A stretch of 64,000 nt of DNA. Origin: Sphingomonas hankookensis (GTDB lineage Bacteria > Pseudomonadota > Alphaproteobacteria > Sphingomonadales > Sphingomonadaceae). The position numbers and the translations under genes were made by a program. How positions within the stretch are numbered: position 1 is the stretch's first letter; the number at the start of each line of letters is the position of its first letter. The notes under the pieces were generated by a model. That model saw only the letters and a program-made list of their open reading frames with translations, was not told the origin of the DNA and made no database searches. Shown piece after piece: positions 35,127 through 43,956 of the stretch. The stretch covers positions 55,881 to 119,880 of the forward strand of contig NZ_LQQO01000002.1 of the NCBI RefSeq assembly GCF_001619955.1, in the 5' to 3' direction.

Positions 35127-37188
35127 CGCCGACCTCCTGCGTGGTGGGGGTGGGGACGGCCTTCGCCTTGCGGATCGCGCCGATGCCATAGGCGAGGATC
35201 GACAGCACCACGACGATGAACAGCACGCACAGCGCGGCGTCGATGCGGTCGTTGAGGATGATCCGCTGCATCTCCGCCGCCGATTTGGCGGGGGCGAGGA
35301 TATCGCCACGCGCCAGCGCTTCGGAAAAGACGTTGGCATGGGCGAGGAAGCCGATCTTGGGATTGGCGTCGAACAGCTTCTGCCACCCCGCCGTCAGCGT
35401 GCAGATCAGCAGCCATGCGGTCGGGACCATCGTCACCCAGGCATAGCGGTCGCGCTTCATCTTGAAGAGGAGGACGGTCGACAGGATCAGCGCGATGGCG
35501 GCGAGCATCTGGTTCGAGATGCCGAACAGCGGCCACAGCGTGTTGATCCCGCCCAGCGGATCAGTGACGCCGCTGTAGAGGAAATAGCCCCAAGCGGCGA
35601 CGGCGAGCGCGGTGCCGATCAGGTTGGGGCCGAGCTTCTGCGTCTCCTTCATTGCCGGAATGAAGCTGCCGAGCAGGTCCTGGATCATGAAGCGGGCGAC
35701 GCGGGTGCCGGCATCGACGGTGGTCAGGATGAACAGCGCCTCGAACAGGATGGCGAAGTGATACCAGAAGGCCATCATCGCCTGTCCGCCGATCACTTGG
35801 CTCAGGATGTGGGCCATGCCGACCGCGAGAGTGGGGGCACCGCCGGCGCGCGACAGGATGCTGCTCTCGCCGACGTCGCGGGCGAGCTGGTCGAGCATGT
35901 CGGGGGTGACGACGAAGCCCCAGTTGGCGATGGCGCTGGCTGCCGATTGCGCGGTGGTGCCGATCAGCGCGGGCGGGGCGTTCATCGCGAAGTAGACGGC
36001 CGGATCGAGCACGCAGGCGGCGATCAGCGCCATGATCGCGACGAAGCTTTCGGTCAGCATCGCGCCATAGCCGATGAAGCGCAGGTCGGCCTCGCTCGCC
36101 ACCATCTTGGGCGTGGTGCCGCTGGCGATCAGCGCGTGGAAGCCGGAGACGGCGCCGCAGGCGATGGTGATGAACAGGAACGGGAACAGCTTGCCCGAAA
36201 AGGCCGGGCCGGTGCCGTCGATGAAGCGGGTGACAGCGGGCATCTCCAGGTCGGGGCGGACATAGAGGATGCCGAGCGCGAGGCCGGCGATCACCCCGAT
36301 CTTGAGGAAGGTCGAGAGATAATCGCGCGGGGCCAGCAGCAGCCAGACGGGTGCTACCGAGGCGACGAAGCCGTATGCCATCAGGATCAGCGCCAGCGCC
36401 GGGCCGGAATAGGTGAACATCGGCGCGAAGACCGGCGAATGCGCCACCGGCTCGCCGCCGACGATCGCCGCCATCAGCAGGACGAAGCCGATCACCGACA
36501 TTTCGGCGATCTTGCCGGGCCGCAGGAAGCGGCCATAGAGGCCCATCAGCACCGCGATCGGGATGGTCGCGAAGACGGTGAAGGTGCCCCAGGGACTGCC
36601 GGTCAGCGCCTTGACCACCACCAGCGCCAGCACCGCCAGCAGGATGATCATGATCATCAGCACGCCGACCAGCGCGATGGTGCCGGGGATCAGCCCCATT
36701 TCGCTGCGGATCATGTCGCCCAGCGACCGCGCGTCGCGGCGGGTGGAGAAATAGAGGATCAGGAAATCCTGCACGGCGCCTGCGAACACGACCCCGGCGA
36801 GCAGCCAGAGCGTGCCGGGGAGGTAGCCCATCTGCGCGGCGAGCACCGGGCCGACCAGCGGGCCGGCGCCGGCGATGGCGGCGAAATGGTGGCCGAACAG
36901 CACGCCCTTATGGGTCGGGACATAATCGAGCCCGTCGTCGCGGCGCACCGCCGGGGTCGGGCGGGAGGGATCGACGCGCAGCACGCGCGACGCGATGAAC
37001 AGGCCGTAGAAGCGATAGGCGATGGCGTAGACGCAGAGTGCTGCGACCACGATCCACAGCGCGTTGACCGGTTCGCCGCGCATCAGCGCGATCCAGCCGA
37101 GCGCGATGGCGCCGACGATCGCCACGGCGGCCCAGCCGATCCGTTCGCGCGCGGTGGTCGGTGCGATCGGTGTGGTTGCGGTTGCCAT
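35110..37188 (-). CDS. cstA: Carbon starvation protein CstA (pyruvate/peptide carrier)
   Basis: A 692-residue inner-membrane carrier with about 16-18 hydrophobic segments. Family marks are VPTHKGVLFGHHFAAIAGAGP near residue 95, GAVQDFLILYFSTRRDARSL, and AVSGFHALIASGTTPKM. CstA and BtsT act as pyruvate carriers induced in carbon starvation; CstA has also been linked to peptide use. The ATG at 37188 is the natural start. ybdD follows with overlap. Position next to acs and the CrbS/R-type pair fits a scavenging role for overflow carbon. Confidence 0.94.
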   Translation of the reverse strand: MATATTPIAPTTARERIGWAAVAIVGAIALGWIALMRGEPVNALWIVVAALCVYAIAYRFYGLFIASRVLRVDPSRPTPAVRRDDGLDYVPTHKGVLFGHHFAAIAGAGPLVGPVLAAQMGYLPGTLWLLAGVVFAGAVQDFLILYFSTRRDARSLGDMIRSEMGLIPGTIALVGVLMIMIILLAVLALVVVKALTGSPWGTFTVFATIPIAVLMGLYGRFLRPGKIAEMSVIGFVLLMAAIVGGEPVAHSPVFAPMFTYSGPALALILMAYGFVASVAPVWLLLAPRDYLSTFLKIGVIAGLALGILYVRPDLEMPAVTRFIDGTGPAFSGKLFPFLFITIACGAVSGFHALIASGTTPKMVASEADLRFIGYGAMLTESFVAIMALIAACVLDPAVYFAMNAPPALIGTTAQSAASAIANWGFVVTPDMLDQLARDVGESSILSRAGGAPTLAVGMAHILSQVIGGQAMMAFWYHFAILFEALFILTTVDAGTRVARFMIQDLLGSFIPAMKETQKLGPNLIGTALAVAAWGYFLYSGVTDPLGGINTLWPLFGISNQMLAAIALILSTVLLFKMKRDRYAWVTMVPTAWLLICTLTAGWQKLFDANPKIGFLAHANVFSEALARGDILAPAKSAAEMQRIILNDRIDAALCVLFIVVVLSILAYGIGAIRKAKAVPTPTTQEVGDALPA

Positions 37189-37263
37189 CGGCGTCTCCCC
37201 TGTTTGGGATACTATTGGCGGAAGGGGGCGGGGGATGCCAAGGGTTTCGTCACACTTGGTTCA

Positions 37264-37386
37264 CCCGTTTGCTTCGAGCGCAGGTTCGAGCTTGTCGAGA
37301 ACCGAAGTCGAGAAGGGGGTGCCCCAAGCGACCGAGTTCTCGACGGACGCTTCTCGACAAGCTCGAAGCTGCTCGAACCGAACGGG
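37264..37386. repeat. TTCGAGC-type palindromic repeat, full copy
   Basis: Arms CCGTTTGCTTCGAGCGCAGG through TTCGAGCTTGTCGAGAACCG and, inverted, CGGTTCGAGCAGCTTCGAGC flank AGTTCTCGACGGACG. Full copies recur near 52822, 57875 and 59607. It ends about 14 bp before the phosphatase start. Confidence 0.85.
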
Positions 37387-37399
37387 TATGGAGAGGACT

Positions 37400-37870
37400 A
37401 TGCCGAAACCACCCAACCGCTCTTTCCTGCTCGTCTGCCTCGGCAATATCTGCCGCTCGCCACTTGCCGAGGCGGCGCTGCGCGATGCGGCGGCGCGGGC
37501 GGGGGTGGCGATCACCGTCGATTCCGCCGGGACCGGGGCGTGGCATGTCGGGAACCCGCCCGATCCGCGGTCGCAGGCGGTCGCGCGGGCGCATGGCATC
37601 GATATTTCGGGCTATCGCGCGCGGCAGGTGACGGCGGCGGATTATCGGCGGTTCACCGATATCCTCGCGCTCGACGGCGATAATCTGGCGGAGCTGCGGC
37701 GGCGCGCGCCGAGGGATGCGACCGCGCGGATCGGCCTGCTGATGGATGCGGTGCCGGGGCGGACAGGGCAGGCGGTGGCCGATCCCTATTATGGCGATGC
37801 CGCCGGGTTCGAAGTGACATGGGCCGATGTGTCGGCGGCGGCGGAGGCGATCATGGCGGGGTTGCGGTAA
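37400..37870 (+). CDS. Low-molecular-weight protein-tyrosine phosphatase
   Basis: The 156-residue enzyme removes phosphate from tyrosine residues or acts on related small substrates. The P-loop is C13-LGNIC-R19-S, the LMW-PTP pattern C-x5-R-S, at the N-terminus. The general acid Asp is in VADPYYGDAAGF near residue 130. GGAGAGG sits just before the ATG, itself immediately downstream of a palindromic repeat. No tyrosine kinase or capsule gene is nearby, so the target is unknown. Confidence 0.93.
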   Translation: MPKPPNRSFLLVCLGNICRSPLAEAALRDAAARAGVAITVDSAGTGAWHVGNPPDPRSQAVARAHGIDISGYRARQVTAADYRRFTDILALDGDNLAELRRRAPRDATARIGLLMDAVPGRTGQAVADPYYGDAAGFEVTWADVSAAAEAIMAGLR

Positions 37871-37966
37871 GGCCGTCGCGTGACGTTTGCGGAGCGCGCG
37901 ATCAAGGCTTCGCATTTCAGCCTGATCGCGCGCACTTTCGCGGCGACACCTGTCACCTGGCCGTAC

Positions 37967-38050
37967 ACGTCACCCCAGCGAAGGCTGGGGTCTTTCAGTA
38001 ACCGCGCGGGACAGGAGCCGCGAGAGGCCCCAGCCTGCGCTGGGTGACGT
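37967..38050. repeat. CCCCAGCGAAGGCTGGGG-type palindromic pair
   Basis: CGTCACCCCAGCGAAGGCTG (continuing GGG) and an inverted partner CCCCAGCCTGCGCTGGGTGA flank about 40 bp. Same type as the unit near 22778. It lies between convergent genes. Confidence 0.75.
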
Positions 38051-38107
38051 GCGTGGTCGGGGGGCGGAGTTCAGGTCGGTCAGGTCGGACCAGCCCCCGA
38101 AAACGTA

Positions 38108-38731
38108 CTACCCCCCGAACGAACGACCCCCACCCCAGCCGCCGCTGGAGCGCGCGCTCACCCGGCCGCCGAAGCCGCCGCGCGAGACGACCGAGCTGCG
38201 CGTCTGGATGCGCTGGGTCGTGACCGGGGTCGTGATCGCCTTGCTGCCGACATTGTAGCGATAGCCGTTGTTCGGGCTGAGATAGGCGCCCGAGCCGGTG
38301 TACCAGCCGCCGTCGCGGTCGCGGCGGTCGCGGTAGAGGCCGCCATAGGTGTAGCGCGACGAATTGTTGTTGAGGAGCTGCCCGATCAGGAAGCCGGTGA
38401 GCAGCGGCGTGAAGAAGCTCTGTCCGCCTTCGCTGCGGCGCTGGCACTGGGCGGCGCCGAACTGTTCCTCGCACAATTGCTGGCTGTCGAAGCGCGGCGC
38501 GGCCTTGCCGTCCTCGTTGAACGCCTTTTGCTGGGCGGCGACGCAGGTGTCGCGGTCGAACTGGCCGCTGTCGACGCATTGCTGCACCGTCTGGAACGCC
38601 GCGACCTCGGTCGGGGGGCCGAAGCGGGCCTGTTCGTTATTGTCGTCGCAGCCCGACAGCATCGCGACCGCGCCGACGGCGGTCAGGCCGGCAGCGACCG
38701 AGCGTTTGCGGCGGGGGGGCAGGGTGGTCAT
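38108..38731 (-). CDS. DUF1190 (YgiB/YjfM-like) lipoprotein
   Basis: The 207-residue protein begins with a lipoprotein signal (basic RRKRS, hydrophobic stretch, lipobox LSGC with C28). The mature part has paired cysteines (QQCVDSGQFDRDTC; LCEEQFGAAQC), then Tyr/Gly/Arg-rich sequence ending SSGGWGGGRSFGG. This matches DUF1190, the YgiB/YjfM family. The ATG at 38731 has GAAGGG upstream. It is the last gene of a four-gene leftward unit (K+ channel, DUF2491, DUF350, DUF1190) whose E. coli counterparts are yjfK-L-M. The exact function is unknown. Confidence 0.87.
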   Translation of the reverse strand: MTTLPPRRKRSVAAGLTAVGAVAMLSGCDDNNEQARFGPPTEVAAFQTVQQCVDSGQFDRDTCVAAQQKAFNEDGKAAPRFDSQQLCEEQFGAAQCQRRSEGGQSFFTPLLTGFLIGQLLNNNSSRYTYGGLYRDRRDRDGGWYTGSGAYLSPNNGYRYNVGSKAITTPVTTQRIQTRSSVVSRGGFGGRVSARSSGGWGGGRSFGG

Positions 38732-38742
38732 GGACAGGCCCT

Positions 38743-39156
38743 TCAATAGGTCATCGACGCGGCGTTGAGCAGCCCGACGCCGATCGAGGTCGCCGCGCTG
38801 TAGATCGCGCTGGCGACGTTGCCGCCTTCGATCCGCGCCGCCATGTCGCGCACGATCACGCGGCGGATGATGAAGGCGGCGACGATCTGGATCACGCCCG
38901 CCAGCAGCGCCCAGGCGGTGAATTCGACGACGCTGATCGTGACGCTGAGCGCCGAGGCGAGGGGGAGCGCAAAGCCGATGATCGCGCCGCCCAGCGCCAC
39001 CGCCGCCGCGACGTTGTTCGCGGAGATCAGCGCGCGTTCGTCATAGGGGGTCGAGACCTGATACAGCCATTTGAAGACGGTCAGGAACAGGCAGGCAAGG
39101 CCGAAGGCGACGATGAAATGCACCGCCCCGTTCATGAAATAGGCAATATCGAACAT
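38743..39156 (-). CDS. DUF350 membrane protein (YjfL-like)
   Basis: The 137-residue protein has four hydrophobic segments, as in the DUF350/YjfL family. Marks are the early STPYDERALISANNVAAAVA, which follows the first membrane segment, and later ARIEGGNVASAIYSAATSIG. Function is unknown; the family travels with PspA and ATP-grasp genes and may be part of a membrane-stress complex. It is 11 bp from the DUF2491 stop and 11 bp from the DUF1190 start. Confidence 0.88.
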   Translation of the reverse strand: MFDIAYFMNGAVHFIVAFGLACLFLTVFKWLYQVSTPYDERALISANNVAAAVALGGAIIGFALPLASALSVTISVVEFTAWALLAGVIQIVAAFIIRRVIVRDMAARIEGGNVASAIYSAATSIGVGLLNAASMTY

Positions 39157-39167
39157 CCCGTTCCCCT

Positions 39168-39806
39168 TCAGGCGTTGAATTCGGCAGGCAGCAGCGGCAG
39201 CCCGACCATGATTTCGTGCGTCAGGTCGCCGCCCTCGGGCTGCATCGCCAGCGCGAGCAGCAGTTCCTGTCCTTCGGGCGGGACCTCGCGGGCATAGAGC
39301 ATGCAGGTCTGCTTGATATGGCGGACCGGGCGGGCGGTGCGTTCCTCATACACCGCTTCCCAGAGTTCGACCGGCGGCTGTACGCGGTCGTCGTCGGGGT
39401 ACCAGAAACGGTCGAAGCGGGCGAGGCCGGGTTCATCCCACACCGGCTGCGACAGGCGGCCCCGGAACGCGCCGGTATCGGCCCAGTCGGTCGGATAGGT
39501 CGACGACCAGGGGCGGAACAGCGTGAAGTCGTCGGCGTCCGACCCGTCGGCGCGCTGGCTGACCGCCTGCAACATCAGTTCGTCATCGGTGTAGAACCGA
39601 TGGACATGGCTGCCATCATCCAGCCGGATCAGCCCCTGCGCGGTGATTTCCAGCGTGTCGCGCTCGAGGGTGAAGGCCGCACCGGTCAGCCGCCGCCAGG
39701 CCAGCACGTCCAACCGCACCTGCCGCCCGATGGTGATGTTGCGGACCACCGCCACGGCGGGGGTTTCGTCCTTGGGAGCGCCGCCGAACAGGCTGCCGAA
39801 AATCAT
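39168..39806 (-). CDS. DUF2491 (YjfK-like) protein
   Basis: The 212-residue cytoplasmic protein matches DUF2491/YjfK: RLDVLAWRRLTGAAFTLERD near the start, DDGSHVHRFYTDDELMLQA, then DRFWYPDDDRVQPPVELWEA and HIKQTCMLYARE. No function is established. Its ATG overlaps the channel-gene stop as ATGA, so the channel and DUF2491 are translated together. It belongs to the YjfIJKLMC-type cluster. Confidence 0.88.
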   Translation of the reverse strand: MIFGSLFGGAPKDETPAVAVVRNITIGRQVRLDVLAWRRLTGAAFTLERDTLEITAQGLIRLDDGSHVHRFYTDDELMLQAVSQRADGSDADDFTLFRPWSSTYPTDWADTGAFRGRLSQPVWDEPGLARFDRFWYPDDDRVQPPVELWEAVYEERTARPVRHIKQTCMLYAREVPPEGQELLLALAMQPEGGDLTHEIMVGLPLLPAEFNA

Positions 39807-40807
39807 GCCGCGATCCTTGTGCGCGCGATGTAGAACAGCCGGTCGCCGGCCGCGACCTGACCGTCGGGGTCGAATACCGGCGAATTCTGTCCTGCGCCAC
39901 AGCTGGCGACCAAAATTCCGCCCCTTGCGCGCAGATCGCGGGCGGCTTCGTCGAAGCTGCCGGCGGTGCGCGCGGTGGTGGCATAGAGCGTGCCGCCATC
40001 GTCGGTATGGCTGGCGAGCTGGGCGATCAGGCGGCTGGAGCCGGGGTCGCTCAGTGCCTTTACGACCAGTTCGACGGTCGGGGTCAGCACGACCTCCACC
40101 TGCGGGCAATGCGCGGCGAGCAGCCCGGCGGTGTCGGCATCGCGCAGGAAGCAGACGACATGACCGGTTTCGTTGAGCGCGGTGACCGCCAGCGTCGCCG
40201 CCAGCGTGTCCGGGTCGGACGGGCCGTAGACGATGACCCGCTCGGCGGTAGCGACTCCGGCGCGGCGCAGGTCGGCGGGGGCGGTGAGCGAGGGGACGCG
40301 CACGAAGCGGTGGGTCGCGGCGTCGACCGCCAATTCCTGCGTCGCGACCAGCACCAGTTCGTGACCCTGCCCGTCGGCGACGATCTCCGCGATCATGCGG
40401 GGCGTGCGGTCGGGGTCGTAGCCGACGAGGACGATATGACCACGCATCGCCTTATAGTCCCCCAACCCCAGACGCCGCCGACGCCAGCGCGCCGACACCC
40501 CGGCAAAGGCACGCGCGATCGACACGGTGAACAAAGCGATCGCGCCGGGCATGACGAACAGCGCGGTGACCACCCGCCCGGCATCCGATTTCGGCGACAG
40601 GTCGCCGTAACCGACCGTCGAGGCGGTCGTCGCATACCAGTAGAGATAGGCCGAAGGGCGCAGCAGGTCGGTTTCGCCGGCGAAGGACAGCAACTCCCAC
40701 GAGATCGTCATGTGCAGCACCAGCAGCGCGAGCAGCACCCCGCGATGCAGTTCGCTGGCCGCGAGATAGAGCCGGCGAAGATAAGCGCCCAGACTGAATG
40801 GCTTCAT
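39803..40807 (-). CDS. Two-TM potassium channel with TrkA-N (RCK) domain
   Basis: The 334-residue protein has a basic cytoplasmic start, TM1 (residues 24-42), the pore loop with selectivity filter TVGYGD at 64-69, TM2 (about 78-100), then an RCK/TrkA-N domain opening GHIVLVGYDPDRTPRMIAE. It should gate K+ flow through a cytoplasmic ligand. The ATG at 40807 is the best start, but GAGGA touches it, so the true start is not certain. It heads the leftward arm of the PspA cluster, 95 bp from the divergent DUF2170 gene. Confidence 0.88.
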   Translation of the reverse strand: MKPFSLGAYLRRLYLAASELHRGVLLALLVLHMTISWELLSFAGETDLLRPSAYLYWYATTASTVGYGDLSPKSDAGRVVTALFVMPGAIALFTVSIARAFAGVSARWRRRRLGLGDYKAMRGHIVLVGYDPDRTPRMIAEIVADGQGHELVLVATQELAVDAATHRFVRVPSLTAPADLRRAGVATAERVIVYGPSDPDTLAATLAVTALNETGHVVCFLRDADTAGLLAAHCPQVEVVLTPTVELVVKALSDPGSSRLIAQLASHTDDGGTLYATTARTAGSFDEAARDLRARGGILVASCGAGQNSPVFDPDGQVAAGDRLFYIARTRIAA

Positions 40808-40902
40808 TCCTCGACTGCCCCCGCACCTTGCTTTTTGGTCGCGCCTTATGCTTGGGGTGTCAAGCGCGGCCAACACACCGGGCCGGCGTTTCGGAGGGAT
40901 GA
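40808..40902. promoter_or_regulatory. Divergent control region of the PspA cluster
   Basis: Only 95 bp separate the channel gene from the DUF2170 gene, so both transcripts start here and are probably co-regulated. I see no clear sigma-70 pair or operator. Confidence 0.4.
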
Positions 40903-41334
40903 ATGGACGAAGCACCCCGTAGCTGGACGACCAGTGGCCTTGCCGAGGCCCTGCGCGGCGCCGAGTTTGCCGACGAACTGAGCGTCGAGCGGATCGAGCA
41001 GGCCGAACCGGTGCTCAAACTGACCATGCATCATTTCGGTGACCTCGCCATCTTCGCCTCGGTCGCGGGTGGGCAGATCATCGTGTCGACGCTGTTGTGG
41101 CCGGTCGACGAACAGGCGGACCAGCACGCGTTCAACCGGTTCCTGCTAAAGACGCAGAAGCTGGTGCCGCTGTCGAATTTCGCCATCGCCGAAGTCGGCG
41201 GACGCGAATATTATGAACTGGTGGGTGAGCTGTCGGTCGAATCGTCGCTGCGTACCGTGCTGATCGAACTGCGCGTGCTGGCGCAGAATGCGATCGAGGC
41301 GGCGTCCGAGCTGCGCACCGAATTTGCCGCGTAA
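40903..41334 (+). CDS. DUF2170 (YjfI-like) protein
   Basis: The 143-residue cytoplasmic protein matches DUF2170/YjfI, with LKLTMHHFGDLAIFASVAGG, STLLWPVDEQADQHAFNRFL and KLVPLSNFAIAEVGG. Its fold resembles small YbjN-like adaptor domains; function is unknown. CGGAGGG precedes the ATG. It is followed after 13 bp by pspA, the same order as yjfI-yjfJ. Confidence 0.87.
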   Translation: MDEAPRSWTTSGLAEALRGAEFADELSVERIEQAEPVLKLTMHHFGDLAIFASVAGGQIIVSTLLWPVDEQADQHAFNRFLLKTQKLVPLSNFAIAEVGGREYYELVGELSVESSLRTVLIELRVLAQNAIEAASELRTEFAA

Positions 41335-41347
41335 CGGAGTTTAGTCG

Positions 41348-42091
41348 ATGTCGATGTGGAAGAATCTGGTCGCGCTGGTCCGCGGCACCGCGCATGAAAC
41401 CGGCCAGTCGATCGTCGATGCCAAGGCGCTGACGATCCTCGACCAGCAGATCCGCGACGCCGGATCGCTGCAGGCGAAGGCGCGCGACGATCTGGCGACG
41501 CTGACCGCCAAGCGGCGGATGATGGAAAAGGAGCTGGAGGCGCTGACGTCGCAGCGCGACAAGTATGAATCGTCGGCCCGCGCGGCGATGGCGCGCGGCG
41601 ACATGGACCTGGCGCGCGAAGTCGCCCAGCGTCTCGCCACGATCGAGCAGGAACAGTCGACCAAGACGCCGCAGATCGCCGACATGCGCGCGGCCGAGGA
41701 CAAGATCCGCGGCATCATCAAGACCGGCGACAGCAAGATCGACGCGCTGCGCCGCGAGGTCGACGTCGTCCGCGCGAACGAGAGCGTGCAGAAGGCGCAG
41801 GCCTCGGTCGCCAGCAGTTATGGCGGGGCGACGGCGTCGCTGGGGTCGGCGGCGGACAGCCTGGCGCGGTTGAAGGAACGCCAGGCGATCCGCGAGGAGA
41901 AGTTCAAGGCGCAGGCCGAGCTGGAGGACATGCGCACCGGCGCCGACCTCGATGCGAAGCTGCAGGCGGCGGGGCTGCTGCCCGGCCATAGCAGCGCCGA
42001 CGACATCCTCGCGCGCCTGTCGCAGCCCAAGGACGCCGCGCCGCGCCTGTCGGACGGCACGCGCGACGGCGGGACGATCGGGCGCGATTGA
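41348..42091 (+). CDS. PspA/IM30-family protein (YjfJ-like)
   Basis: The 247-residue, almost wholly helical protein is an ESCRT-III-like PspA/Vipp1 relative that binds and repairs stressed inner membrane. The N-terminal amphipathic helix is SMWKNLVALVRG; long coiled-coil helices follow (KARDDLATLTAKRRMMEKEL onward). GGAG precedes the ATG at 41348; a second ATG at 41354 is possible. There is no pspF/pspBC nearby; the partners here are DUF2170 and an ATP-grasp ligase, so it is the YjfJ branch. The stop overlaps the next start as TGATG. Confidence 0.92.
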   Translation: MSMWKNLVALVRGTAHETGQSIVDAKALTILDQQIRDAGSLQAKARDDLATLTAKRRMMEKELEALTSQRDKYESSARAAMARGDMDLAREVAQRLATIEQEQSTKTPQIADMRAAEDKIRGIIKTGDSKIDALRREVDVVRANESVQKAQASVASSYGGATASLGSAADSLARLKERQAIREEKFKAQAELEDMRTGADLDAKLQAAGLLPGHSSADDILARLSQPKDAAPRLSDGTRDGGTIGRD

Positions 42092-43254
42092 TGGAACGCC
42101 GCACGGTCGCCCCCCGTCCCGACTGGCGGGCGACCGCCGAGCGGATGGGATTCACCTTCCACCATCAGGACGGGCAGAAATATTGGGAGGAGGAGGCGTG
42201 GTACGCCTTCTCGCTCGACGAGGTGGAGCAGGGGATCGAAGGCCCCAGCGCCGAACTCCATGCGCTGTGCCGCGATCTGGTGGACGAGGTGGTCGGCAGC
42301 GACGCGCTGATGCACCGCCTCGCCATTCCCGACGATATGCGCGACGTGGTGGCGGCGTCATGGAAGGCACATGCGCCGTCGCTCTACGGGCGGTTCGATT
42401 TCGCGTTTGACGGTTCCGGTCCGGCCAAGCTGCTGGAATATAACGCCGACACCCCGACCAGCATCTTCGAAACCGCGCTGTTCCAGTGGCAATGGCTGGA
42501 GGATCGCATCGCCGACGGCACGCTGCCGGCCGGCGCCGACCAGTATAACCGGCTGCACGATGCGCTGGTCGAGCGCTTCGGCGCGCTGTTCACGCGCGGC
42601 AGCACGGTGCATTTCGCGTCGGTCGACGATCATGTCGAGGATCGCCAGACGGTCCGCTATCTGGAGGATGTCGCGCGGCAGGCGGGGCTGGACCCGGCGT
42701 TCGTCGCGATCGACCGGATCGGCGTCGACGGCGACGGCGCGTTCGTCGATGGCGACGACGTGCTGATCGCGGCGCTGTTCAAGCTGTATCCGTGGGAGGA
42801 TATGCTGCGCGAGCCGTACGCCAAGCAACTGGCGGCGACGAAGACGCTGTTCTTGGAGCCTGCGTGGAAGGCGTTGCTGTCGAACAAGGGGATTTTGCCG
42901 CTGTTGTGGCAGCGGCATAAGGGGCACCCGAACCTGCTGCCCGCCGCCTTTGCCGATGATGCGGCGGCGCTGGCGGAGATTGGCGATGCCTATGTGCGCA
43001 AGCCGATCTTTTCGCGCGAGGGCTGGGATATCGAACTGGTCGATGGCAGCACCACCGCGCGCGGGCCGGATGGCGGCTATGGCGAGGAGGGGCATGTCGT
43101 GCAGGCGCTGGCGCGGTTGCCGGTGTTCGATGGCAATCATGCGGTGGTCGGATCGTGGATCGTCGGCGACGAGGCGGTCGCGCTGTCGGTGCGCGAGGAT
43201 GACGGGCCGATCACGCGCGATCTGGCGCGGTTCGTGCCGCATGCGATTGTTTGA
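42091..43254 (+). CDS. Glutathionylspermidine synthase-like ATP-grasp ligase (YjfC-like)
   Basis: The 387-residue protein is the ATP-grasp domain of the glutathionylspermidine synthase family without the amidase domain of E. coli Gss. Marks are RFDFAFDGSGPAKLLEYNAD followed by TPTSIFET, LLSNKGILPLLWQRHKGHPN, and YVRKPIFSREGWDIELVDG binding ATP. Like YjfC and YgiC it likely makes an amide bond between a peptide and an amine, but the substrate is unknown. It is translationally coupled to pspA, which suggests the product modifies or is used by the membrane-stress machinery. Confidence 0.9.
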   Translation: MERRTVAPRPDWRATAERMGFTFHHQDGQKYWEEEAWYAFSLDEVEQGIEGPSAELHALCRDLVDEVVGSDALMHRLAIPDDMRDVVAASWKAHAPSLYGRFDFAFDGSGPAKLLEYNADTPTSIFETALFQWQWLEDRIADGTLPAGADQYNRLHDALVERFGALFTRGSTVHFASVDDHVEDRQTVRYLEDVARQAGLDPAFVAIDRIGVDGDGAFVDGDDVLIAALFKLYPWEDMLREPYAKQLAATKTLFLEPAWKALLSNKGILPLLWQRHKGHPNLLPAAFADDAAALAEIGDAYVRKPIFSREGWDIELVDGSTTARGPDGGYGEEGHVVQALARLPVFDGNHAVVGSWIVGDEAVALSVREDDGPITRDLARFVPHAIV

Positions 43255-43567
43255 GGGGGGCGGTTCTCTCACACGCTCCGTCGTTCCGGCATGGTGGGTC
43301 GCGGGTTCGCTCTCCGCAAACGCTCCGTCATTCCGGCGTAGGCCGGAATCCATGGATGTGCCACGTAGCGTTTTTGTCGATGCCGCCCGACACAATGGAT
43401 CCCGGCCTCCGCCGGGATGACGATGGGGGCGCGGCGGTGCGTCACCCACTCCGTCGTTCCCGCGGAGGCGGGCACCCATTGCCGCTGACGATCATGATGG
43501 AGCCGCAGCGTTGCGTGTATGGATTCCCGCCTTCGCGGGAATGACGATCAGGGTGCGGGAATGACGA
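43255..43567. repeat. Cluster of ATTCC/ATCCC-type palindromic repeats
   Basis: The 313-bp gap between convergent genes has no gene. It contains a CATTCCGGCGTAGGCCGGAA unit near 43329, a GGATCCCGGCCTCCGCCGGG unit near 43398, a GTTCCCGCGGAGGCGGGC unit near 43454 and GGATTCCCGCCTTCGCGGGA near 43522, in alternating orientation. The pattern is close to that at 57490-57650. Confidence 0.8.
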
Positions 43568-43879
43568 TTAAGACAGGAGTGCCCGCAACGCGGCCTCCAA
43601 CGCCACCACATTCCCCACGATCCGCAGCCTTTTCACCCGGCTAGGTTGCCCCGCAACCAAAGTCACCGATCCTCGCCCGACCCGCAGCTGCTTCGCGACG
43701 AAGCGCACCACCTCGTCATTCGCTGCGCCGTCGACCGGCGGGGCGGCCACCCGCAGGCCGAGCGCGGTCGTGTCGCCTTCCAGCGCCACGACGCCGGTGA
43801 CCGCCGTCTTCGACGCCTTCGGCGTGGCGCGGATCGTCAGCGTGGCGCCGTTGGTGTCGAGGGTGAAGGGATCGCGCAT
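43568..43879 (-). CDS. DUF167 (YggU) family protein
   Basis: The 103-residue protein matches DUF167/YggU: LTIRATPKASKTAVTGV, RVAAPPVDGAANDEVVRFVA and VTLVAGQPSRVKRLRIVG. This small alpha/beta family is widespread but of unknown function. The ATG at 43879 (MRDPF) gives the family length; a longer frame upstream overlaps the divergent MFS gene's control region. Confidence 0.9.
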   Translation of the reverse strand: MRDPFTLDTNGATLTIRATPKASKTAVTGVVALEGDTTALGLRVAAPPVDGAANDEVVRFVAKQLRVGRGSVTLVAGQPSRVKRLRIVGNVVALEAALRALLS

Positions 43880-43956
43880 CGCCCAACCCTTGCCGTCGCG
43901 GCGGCCGAGGATGCAAGTCGCTTGGCACAAAGCGGCGCGCGGCGCATTCACCCGTC

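Noticed and set aside
35338..37683. Plus-strand ORF of 781 residues opposite cstA
   Set aside because: It is Gly/Asp/His-rich shadow sequence running across cstA into the phosphatase gene in the wrong frame.
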